Shown one piece after another: positions 1 to 3,700 of a stretch of 6,488 bases of DNA (position 1 is the first letter of the stretch; every line of letters begins with the position of its first letter). Made by a program: the position numbers and the translations under genes. Below the pieces are notes generated by a model. It worked only from the letters and a program-made list of their open reading frames with translations, was not told the DNA's origin and ran no database searches. Source of the DNA: Nitrospirota bacterium (GTDB lineage Bacteria > Nitrospirota > UBA9217); NCBI GenBank assembly GCA_017885365.1, contig JAFNGD010000156.1:1-6488 (forward strand), given 5' to 3'.

Positions 1-94
1 GCCTCCCGCCGAGCAGCCCGACGACCTCCCAGAAGAGCGATGAAACAGCGAAACCTTTGACTGCATCGTACTCATACTTGATCTCGTTTGCCAT
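1..94 (-). CDS. ccoN: cbb3-type cytochrome c oxidase subunit I, N-terminal fragment (runs off the window)
   Basis: Only the first 31 codons are present; the gene continues beyond base 1. The peptide starts MANEIKYEYDAVKGF and continues into a hydrophobic stretch containing FWEVVGLLGG. This matches the style of the start of cbb3 oxidase subunit I: a short polar leader with a YD..V..F pattern, then the first membrane helix with W..VG.L.G. The start is supported by a GAGGA ribosome binding site at 104-108, nine bases before the ATG. CcoN is the haem-copper catalytic subunit of the high-affinity terminal oxidase that reduces O2 in the inner membrane. It lies 48 bases downstream of the Rrf2 regulator gene in the same direction, so the two are probably co-transcribed. 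Identification rests on a short N-terminus: likely, not certain. Another helix-rich membrane protein is the alternative. Confidence 0.66.
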   Translation of the reverse strand, partial: MANEIKYEYDAVKGFAVSSLFWEVVGLLGGR

Positions 95-122
95 ATGCCG
101 GTTTCCTCGTTACGGTGGAGTT

Positions 123-134
123 GAACGGGCGTTC
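123..134. repeat. Short perfect dyad GAACG-GG-CGTTC between rrf2 and ccoN
   Basis: Five-base arms around GG, in the 48-base gap between the rrf2 stop and the ccoN ribosome binding site. It could be a small regulator site or an mRNA hairpin. No promoter elements were seen in this gap. A dyad this short can arise by chance. Confidence 0.3.
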
Positions 135-142
135 TCGGGGAT

Positions 143-550
143 CTAATTTTTATGACGGGAAAGGTCCTCGAAGTTAGACTTCTTTAAAACTTCGACGACC
201 TTTGATTGTACGTTGGCCCAGACCGAATGGATCGGGCAGTTGCGGGAAAAGTCGCATTTCTTCTTATCAGCCAGGCAGATGTTCATCGCGAGCTTGCCCT
301 CGATCGCTTCGAGCACATCGAGTACCGAGATGTCCTTTGCCTGGCGGGCAAGGGAAAAACCGCCTTTCACGCCCCGGTAGGAGCGGACGATCTTGGCTTT
401 CACCAGTTTCTGGAGGATCTTTGCGAGGAAGCTGCGCGGGATCTTGTACTCTTCCGAGATCTCGGTGACGAAGCTGATCTTCTTGTACGGCTGACGCGCA
501 AGATACAGGACGCTGCGAATTCCGTAATCGCCTTCACGAGTAAGCTGCAT
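143..550 (-). CDS. Rrf2-family transcriptional regulator, probably Fe-S cluster binding
   Basis: A 135-residue dimeric DNA-binding regulator of the IscR/NsrR/RsrR family. The N-terminus MQLTREGDYGIR is the classic Rrf2 opening, followed by a winged helix-turn-helix (about 26-65) containing RGVKGGFSL. The C-terminal part has Cys92, Cys99 and Cys105 (C-X6-C-X5-C) followed by His108 and Trp111, which aligns with the cluster-binding loop of IscR. Asp8 occupies the position of the NsrR cluster ligand. I start it at the internal ATG (550), because Rrf2 proteins begin M-x-L-T. The upstream in-frame ATG at 571 would add MVCYSKP and lies between the -35 and -10 of the promoter. No Shine-Dalgarno sequence precedes either ATG. 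The ccoN gene follows 48 bases downstream, suggesting redox, NO or iron control of the oxidase. Family is certain; the sensed signal is inference. Confidence 0.95.
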   Translation of the reverse strand: MQLTREGDYGIRSVLYLARQPYKKISFVTEISEEYKIPRSFLAKILQKLVKAKIVRSYRGVKGGFSLARQAKDISVLDVLEAIEGKLAMNICLADKKKCDFSRNCPIHSVWANVQSKVVEVLKKSNFEDLSRHKN

Positions 551-551
551 G

Positions 552-569
552 GGTTTACTATAGCAAACC
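552..569. promoter_or_regulatory. 18-bp near-perfect palindrome over the rrf2 -10, candidate autoregulatory operator
   Basis: The site reads GGTTT-a-CTATAG-c-AAACC; 16 of 18 positions are symmetric. It covers the whole -10 hexamer of the rrf2 promoter and ends two bases before the ATG. Rrf2-family proteins are dimers that bind dyad sites and often repress their own gene, so this is the natural operator candidate. Binding is inferred. Confidence 0.6.
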
Positions 570-584
570 ATACGATATTGTCAA
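557..584 (-). promoter_or_regulatory. Strong sigma70-like promoter of rrf2 (TTGACA-N16-TATAGT, extended -10)
   Basis: On the minus strand the -35 is a perfect TTGACA (579-584). A 16-bp spacer follows, then TATAGT (557-562), preceded by TGC, giving an extended -10. Counting the last -10 base as -7 places +1 at 550, which is the A of the rrf2 ATG. The transcript is therefore predicted to be leaderless. Confidence 0.75.
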
Positions 585-588
585 GGGA

Positions 589-606
589 TAATACCGGACC
601 GTATTA
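589..606. promoter_or_regulatory. Inverted repeat TAATAC-N6-GTATTA in the divergent promoter region
   Basis: Six-base perfect arms with a six-base centre, 18 bp in total, the same length as the dyad over the rrf2 -10. It lies five bases upstream of the rrf2 -35 and about 21 bases upstream of the -35 proposed for the rightward lipoprotein gene. It is placed to act on either promoter. The arms do not match the other dyad, so a different regulator or a different binding mode is likely. Confidence 0.45.
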
Positions 607-627
607 ATCCTATAAATCAGATCGCCG

Positions 628-656
628 GTGACCGAAGAGATAATTTGTGCTATACT
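628..656 (+). promoter_or_regulatory. Probable promoter of the lipoprotein/DUF4416 unit
   Basis: TATACT (651-656) is preceded by TGC (648-650), making an extended -10. The -35 is a weaker GTGACC (628-633, four of six matches) with a 17-bp spacer. Predicted +1 is near 663, giving a leader of about 21 bases that holds the GGGAGG ribosome binding site. The -35 lies inside a small CGGTGACCG palindrome (626-634). Confidence 0.6.
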
Positions 657-683
657 TTTCGAAATTCACATCGGGAGGTCGCC

Positions 684-1595
684 ATGCGCCGTTTCCGCAT
701 CATCGGTCTTGTCCTTCTTTCGCTTCTTCTTACCGCCTGTCCGGGAAAGAAAGAGGGTGCAGTTGAAGGCCAGGTCTCGCCGTCCGGAGCAGGCATCCGC
801 ATTGCCGCGCAGCTGCAGGGGAAGACCATAGCCCAGGCGGACGCCGGCACGCAGGACGGGAGGTTCCGGATCGAGCTCCCGGCCGGCACGTATGAGATCA
901 AGGTGACGGCTCCGTCCTCCCCCTATCCCCTGATGCTGACCGGGGTCGTCGTGAAACCCGGGGAAACGACATCCCTCGCGCCCATCTCTCTGGCCGTGCC
1001 AAAAGGCACCGGTAGGATAACGGGCAGAGTCCAGGCCGCCGGCACGGGAACACGCGTTGTTCTTTTAGCCGAAGGCATCGAGCGGGCCGCGGTCAACACA
1101 CGCGCCGACGGGAAGTATGAGTTTGAGGGACTTCCTGCGGGACAATACAGCCTGCAGGTCGGCTCGCCGGGATACGCGAACGACTCCGTCGACGTCGGGG
1201 TAGCGGACGGCCAGAGAACGGCACGTGATATCCGTATGCTCTATGTCACCGCGATCGAAGGCATTGACTGGAGCGCAGGGAAAGCACGCGCACGCGGCAT
1301 CGGCCTGCCTCCCAAACAGGCACCCACGCCGACCATCAGGCGCGAGATGGCAAAACGGGCCGCCCTTGCAGACGCGGAACGCAACCTCCTCAGGATCGTC
1401 GAACTGATCAACGTAGGGCCAGATCAGAAGCTCACCGCGGCCCTCGGTGAAGGGACCTTTACCCAAAAGATCCAGGGATACCTGCAGGGATACCGCATTG
1501 CGGCGGAACGGGACATGGACGGAGGCAAGGTCGAGGTCGAGCTGGAGCTTCCCCTCACCGGCACCGGCGGGCTGAGCTCCACCCTGCTGCCATAA
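684..1595 (+). CDS. Lipoprotein with two carboxypeptidase-regulatory-like (Ig-fold) repeats and an LPP20-like C-terminal domain
   Basis: A 303-residue exported lipoprotein. The signal peptide is MRR plus a hydrophobic core ending in the lipobox L-T-A-C, so Cys19 would be lipidated. Pro, not Asp, follows, so outer-membrane sorting is plausible. Residues about 27-103 and 110-185 are two similar beta-sandwich repeats, each with a DG.(F/Y).(I/F)..LPAG.Y..(K/Q)V core, typical of CarboxypepD_reg-like domains. Residues about 198-290 resemble LPP20-family domains: a basic ARARGIGLPP entry, then an Ala-rich helix (AKRAALADAERNLLRIVE) and a final beta strand (GKVEVELELPL). I chose the ATG at 684 because GGGAGG (673-678) lies five bases upstream and it gives a proper signal peptide; the in-frame ATG at 645 overlaps the promoter. 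The DUF4416 gene follows after five bases. Function unknown; cell-surface or envelope binding is a guess. Confidence 0.9.
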   Translation: MRRFRIIGLVLLSLLLTACPGKKEGAVEGQVSPSGAGIRIAAQLQGKTIAQADAGTQDGRFRIELPAGTYEIKVTAPSSPYPLMLTGVVVKPGETTSLAPISLAVPKGTGRITGRVQAAGTGTRVVLLAEGIERAAVNTRADGKYEFEGLPAGQYSLQVGSPGYANDSVDVGVADGQRTARDIRMLYVTAIEGIDWSAGKARARGIGLPPKQAPTPTIRREMAKRAALADAERNLLRIVELINVGPDQKLTAALGEGTFTQKIQGYLQGYRIAAERDMDGGKVEVELELPLTGTGGLSSTLLP

Positions 1596-1600
1596 GAGCC

Positions 1601-2146
1601 ATGGGCAAGCTTCATGCGCCGATACCGGCCAAGCTCTTCGTCGGCATGATATCCCGGGAAACCGGACTGTTCCCAACATGCGCTGAACATCTCGCCGAAA
1701 CCTATGGCCCCGTGGACATGCGGAGCGAGGTCCTGCCCTGGGAACATTCGGACTATTACCGGGATGAGATGGGCACGGACCTGCGCAGGATGTTCCTCTT
1801 CTTCGAGCGCCTGATCGATCCCGGAGACCTTTCCCGCATCAAGCTTCATACCATGCAGCTCGAAGAAGAACTTTCCCGCCTGGCCGCATCCCCATCACGG
1901 CGGGTGGTCAACCTCGATCCTGGATACATTACTGAGGCAAAGGTCGTTCTGGCGACCACCAAGGACTTTCCCCACCGGATCTATATCGGCGAGGGCATCT
2001 ATGCGGAATCGACGCTTCACTATTCGAAGATCAGCGGAACGTACCTCGCCGTCGATCACACCTATCCTGACTTCCGTCCTCAATACTGTCGTGATCTGTT
2101 CAACAAGGCGAGGGAAAAACTGCGGACGAAGCTGCGCGGTGAGTAG
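1601..2146 (+). CDS. DUF4416 family protein
   Basis: A 181-residue soluble protein with the hallmark stretches of the DUF4416 family. These are PAKLFVGMISRE near the N-terminus, an SDYYRDEMG...LRRMFLFFE block (about 50-70), RRVVNLDPGYIT (100-111), KVVLATTKDFPHRIYIGEGIYAE (114-136) and a TYPDFR motif near residue 154. No signal peptide or membrane segment is visible. The family's biochemical role is not established; the conserved Asp, His, Lys and Tyr residues suggest an enzymatic or nucleotide/metal-binding job, but that is inference. It starts five bases after the lipoprotein stop with only a weak purine-rich sequence (AAGAG) before the ATG, so it is probably translationally coupled and in the same operon. 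The family is usually found in Desulfobacterota, Nitrospirota and Aquificota-like bacteria, which supports the organism guess. Confidence 0.9.
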   Translation: MGKLHAPIPAKLFVGMISRETGLFPTCAEHLAETYGPVDMRSEVLPWEHSDYYRDEMGTDLRRMFLFFERLIDPGDLSRIKLHTMQLEEELSRLAASPSRRVVNLDPGYITEAKVVLATTKDFPHRIYIGEGIYAESTLHYSKISGTYLAVDHTYPDFRPQYCRDLFNKAREKLRTKLRGE

Positions 2147-2173
2147 AGAACCTGCGGCGGGAGGAACAGCGTA

Positions 2174-2704
2174 CTACGGCTTGGCGACCGGAGCGGACAT
2201 CGGGGAGGAAGGTCCGAGGACATTCGCCATGCCGGCAACGAAGACCAACGCGGCCCTTACGGCATCCTCGGGGATGAACTCATGCACCGGGAGATGGATA
2301 CTGTCGAACGACCGGACATCCTTCCGGAGAAAAATGAACTCGAGCGGGCTCCAGGTGCTGAAATCCCTCACCGCCCTCCGGATCTGTTCCTGGACCATGG
2401 TTTCGATGATCTGGAACGTGACCTTGCCGGTCTTGAGCAGCAGCGCCCCTACGGGCGTATGGGGACCGGTCATCTGTTGTTTCAGGACATCCAGGAGCTC
2501 GGCATCGGTGAGAACCCCCCGCTCGACAAGAAGATCTCCGATCGCACGGGTATAGGGAGAGAAGGCCAGAAGGATCTTTCCGTCCTGGAACAGGAGCGTG
2601 CCGATATTGTTCCCCGACTCCAGGACCAGTTCTCCCGTTCGGCCTTCCATCCCGATCAGGAGAAGGATATCATGCAATTTAAAGCCTGACGTGTCAGCGT
2701 TCAT
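2174..2704 (-). CDS. DUF4388 (PATAN-type) protein with an internal MshEN-like helical repeat
   Basis: A 176-residue soluble protein. Residues 8-50 (FKLHDILLLIGMEGRTGELVL...GTLLFQDGKILLAF) and 111-126 (AVRDFSTWSPLEFIFL) are the opening and closing parts of the DUF4388/PATAN fold known from PatA-type response regulators, myxobacterial gliding proteins and other signalling proteins. Between them lie two similar segments, 54-77 (AIGDLLVERGVLTDAELL.. to Gln77) and 84-107 (PVGALLLKTGKVT.. to Gln107), in the style of MshEN repeats (RLGxxLVxxG-L-x4-L-x3-L-x2-Q). The likely role is a protein-interaction or signal-relay domain; no enzymatic motif is seen. The response-regulator gene lies 99 bases upstream in the same direction. 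No Shine-Dalgarno sequence precedes the ATG, but a good promoter ends right at it. A TTG at codon 10, with a weak AGG upstream, is a less likely start. The gene is convergent with the DUF4416 gene, with only 27 bases between them. Confidence 0.85.
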   Translation of the reverse strand: MNADTSGFKLHDILLLIGMEGRTGELVLESGNNIGTLLFQDGKILLAFSPYTRAIGDLLVERGVLTDAELLDVLKQQMTGPHTPVGALLLKTGKVTFQIIETMVQEQIRRAVRDFSTWSPLEFIFLRKDVRSFDSIHLPVHEFIPEDAVRAALVFVAGMANVLGPSSPMSAPVAKP

Positions 2705-2708
2705 AGGT

Positions 2709-2735
2709 GGCTATTAAATCACAAAAGCCATAGCC
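2709..2735. promoter_or_regulatory. Inverted repeat GGCTAT-N15-ATAGCC across the DUF4388 promoter spacer
   Basis: Perfect six-base arms: one abuts the -35 and the other overlaps the -10 hexamer. The 27-bp dyad is laid out like a repressor operator occluding the promoter. The long 15-base centre makes chance occurrence more likely than for a compact palindrome. Confidence 0.4.
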
Positions 2736-2741
2736 TGTCAA
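2713..2741 (-). promoter_or_regulatory. Promoter of the DUF4388 gene (TTGACA-N17-TTTAAT)
   Basis: Minus strand: perfect -35 TTGACA (2736-2741), ideal 17-bp spacer, -10 TTTAAT (2713-2718, five of six matches). Predicted +1 is at 2706, two bases before the ATG at 2704, so the mRNA should have essentially no leader. This agrees with the absence of a ribosome binding site; the bases before the ATG read CCACCT, the reverse of a Shine-Dalgarno sequence. Confidence 0.65.
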
Positions 2742-2746
2742 ACTTG

Positions 2747-2755
2747 TTTTACCCG
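2747..2755 (-). promoter_or_regulatory. CGGGTAAAA box upstream of the DUF4388 -35 (copy 1)
   Basis: The nonamer CGGGTAAAA ends five bases upstream of the -35. The same nonamer lies two bases upstream of the response-regulator -35 (3301-3309). A shared activator or UP-like element is suggested by the matching position and sequence; no protein is known. Confidence 0.45.
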
Positions 2756-2772
2756 GACACAGGGCCATAACT

Positions 2773-2800
2773 ACGTTCAGGAACGTTCCCGTTGACGGGA
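2773..2800. repeat. Two adjoining 14-bp inverted repeats between the response-regulator and DUF4388 genes
   Basis: ACGTTC-AG-GAACGT (2773-2786) is directly followed by TCCCG-TTGA-CGGGA (2787-2800); a perfect palindrome GGAACGTTCC (2780-2789) bridges them. They begin four bases after the response-regulator stop. As RNA on the minus strand they give two short hairpins, but no T run follows, so this is not a standard intrinsic terminator. A tandem operator for the DUF4388 promoter or an mRNA 3' stabiliser are the alternatives. Confidence 0.5.
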
Positions 2801-2803
2801 CCG

Positions 2804-3184
2804 TTATGCTCCTGTCTGTTCCGCGGAATTGATCGCTGCCTGCACGATCCTGCCAAGCTCTTTTGCTTTGATCGGTTTATTGACGTATTCGAAAACGCCA
2901 AGACTCAACGATTTGAGGTAGGACTCTACCGCACCGTATGCCGTCAGCATGATCACCGGAACCGACGAATCCATCTGCCTGAGCGCGTGCAGGAACTCGA
3001 GCCCGTCCATATCCGGCATCCGGTAGTCCGTGATCACCAGATCGATATTCGCCCCATCCTTCACCGAGGCCAACGCCTCCTGCGCCGCCTGTTTGGCGAT
3101 CACCTGGTACCCGAACCGGGTCAGGATTTCCCCCAAGCTCTTCAGGATATCCATTTCGTCATCGACGAGCAGAATGGTCTTCAT
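2804..3184 (-). CDS. Single-domain response regulator (CheY-like receiver)
   Basis: A 126-residue stand-alone receiver domain with no output domain. The acidic pocket is Asp8-Asp9 (LLVDDE), the phosphoacceptor Asp53 (VITDYRMPDMDG), the switch residues are Thr81 (MLTAYG) and Tyr100, and the conserved Lys103-Pro104 is present. All catalytic positions are intact, so it should be phosphorylated by a histidine kinase, but no kinase gene lies in the window. The start is well supported by an AGGAAA ribosome binding site five bases before the ATG. Its sequence resembles receivers of NtrC/atypical regulators more than chemotaxis CheY, but that is a soft impression. The next gene downstream encodes a DUF4388/PATAN protein, the domain that is joined to a receiver in PatA-like regulators, so that protein is the best candidate partner. 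Confidence 0.93.
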   Translation of the reverse strand: MKTILLVDDEMDILKSLGEILTRFGYQVIAKQAAQEALASVKDGANIDLVITDYRMPDMDGLEFLHALRQMDSSVPVIMLTAYGAVESYLKSLSLGVFEYVNKPIKAKELGRIVQAAINSAEQTGA

Positions 3185-3258
3185 TGTTTCCTATCCGCGT
3201 TGGTCCTTTGCTGCGACATAATGAGACCGACCGAGGCCTTTGTTTATCAGGCTCTTCG

Positions 3259-3278
3259 GGTATGCTGTCAAGTATACC
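3259..3278. promoter_or_regulatory. 20-bp imperfect palindrome over the response-regulator -10 and start point
   Basis: GGTAT-N10-ATACC, with 7 of 10 base pairs symmetric (the inner CT/AG pair also matches). It spans the -10 and the predicted +1 of the response-regulator promoter, a classic repressor position. Confidence 0.4.
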
Positions 3279-3298
3279 GAATAAGTTGTCATTGTCAA
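3271..3298 (-). promoter_or_regulatory. Strong promoter of the response-regulator gene (TTGACA-N16-TATACT)
   Basis: Minus strand: perfect TTGACA (3293-3298), 16-bp spacer, TATACT (3271-3276). Predicted +1 is near 3264, giving a leader of about 80 bases, long compared with the other promoters here. A second TTGACA (3265-3270) just downstream has only a poor -10 partner. Confidence 0.7.
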
Positions 3299-3300
3299 GA

Positions 3301-3324
3301 TTTTACCCGACGTTTTACCTAACG
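3301..3324 (-). promoter_or_regulatory. Tandem 12-bp direct repeat abutting the response-regulator -35 (includes CGGGTAAAA copy 2)
   Basis: On the minus strand two head-to-tail 12-mers read CGTTAGGTAAAA and CGTCGGGTAAAA, 10 of 12 identical, ending two bases before the -35. Direct repeats of about one helical turn at this position are the layout used by OmpR/PhoB-type activators. The downstream copy contains the CGGGTAAAA nonamer also found at 2747-2755. Activator identity is unknown. Confidence 0.55.
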
Positions 3325-3326
3325 TT

Positions 3327-3700
3327 CATCGGAATCAGGCCTTGACCGCCTATACCGGGGGCGGCTGTCCCCTGATATCACTCTTGACAACATATGTTGC
3401 AGGAATTTCCCTGATTACCGTTGATACGAGTGAACCGCGTTATCGCTGAAACAGCAGGCGGCAGGAGGTGTTGCTCATATCGTCAGGGGAGCTTAGGGGA
3501 AACCCGTAGTCAAGAATTCCCTCTAGGGAAGCTCACCGCATAAGGTCATGGGAAATGCCGGCTGTGCTGTTCCGTCGGTTACCGCTCGTCGACCAGCGCG
3601 ATATCAATGGCTCAACAGAGCCACAGCGCAGGCATGCTCTCCGCTCCATCCTGTTTACCTGCTGTTCGGAAGTCGGAATGATCCGATAAGCACGCTGAAC
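3327..3700. other. 374-base stretch without a recognisable gene, rich in inverted repeats
   Basis: No open frame here resembles a protein; the longest plus-strand frame crossing it, starting at 3548, is an antisense shadow of the metalloregulator gene. It contains a perfect palindrome CAACATATGTTG (3388-3399), CCGCC-N9-GGCGG (3346-3364), two AGGGGA copies ten bases apart (3485 and 3495), TTCCC-TCTA-GGGAA (3517-3530), TGGCTC-AACA-GAGCCA (3608-3623) and TCGGA-ATGA-TCCGA (3673-3686). The last two lie downstream of the metalloregulator stop on the minus strand but lack T runs. No convincing promoter was found inside it on either strand. It could be a relic, an RNA gene or a long 3' region. Confidence 0.6.
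3368..3534. ncRNA. Candidate structured RNA, strand undecided
   Basis: An eight-base pairing TCCCCTGA (3368-3375) with TCAGGGGA (3483-3490) would enclose a multibranch fold. One arm is TCACTC/GAGTGA (3378-3383 with 3428-3433), holding hairpins CAAC-ATAT-GTTG and CAGG-N6-CCTG. The other arm is CCGC/GCGG (3435-3438 with 3458-3461), holding GCTG-AAA-CAGC. Next to it, GAGCTT/AAGCTC (3489-3494 with 3529-3534) could enclose GGG-GAAA-CCC, a GNRA-type loop on the plus strand; its first two bases compete with the eight-base stem. I recognise no known riboswitch or RNA family. Folding was done by eye, there is no promoter or terminator support, and chance pairing is possible. Confidence 0.2.

Noticed and set aside
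550..571. Upstream start of the Rrf2 protein at 571 (adding MVCYSKP)
   Set aside because: It lies between the -35 and -10 elements, has no ribosome binding site, and the family begins at the M-x-L-T methionine.
206..607. A 133-codon plus-strand open frame opposite rrf2
   Set aside because: Mirror of the rrf2 coding sequence; the Rrf2 protein on the minus strand is unmistakable.
1065..1679. A 204-codon minus-strand open frame opposite the lipoprotein gene
   Set aside because: Low-complexity, Arg/Cys-rich translation with no family features. The plus-strand frame has a signal peptide, ribosome binding site and recognisable domains.
2001..2555. A 184-codon plus-strand open frame overlapping the ends of the DUF4416 and DUF4388 genes
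   Set aside because: Shadow frame rich in Ser and Arg that overlaps two genes with clear family motifs; no ribosome binding site.
3310..3325. ACGTT-N6-AACGT with an inner TTAGG as a DtxR-type operator
   Set aside because: Only the arms are symmetric and it lacks the TTAGGTTAG-style core; the same bases are better explained as part of the 12-bp direct repeat.
3384..3412. TTGACA at 3384-3389 as the -35 of a plus-strand promoter for the candidate RNA
   Set aside because: No acceptable -10 at 16-18 bases (TTCCCT and neighbours).
3608..3623. Hairpin TGGCTC-AACA-GAGCCA as the terminator of the feoB-regulator operon
   Set aside because: No T run follows on the minus strand, and it lies about 80 bases past the stop codon.
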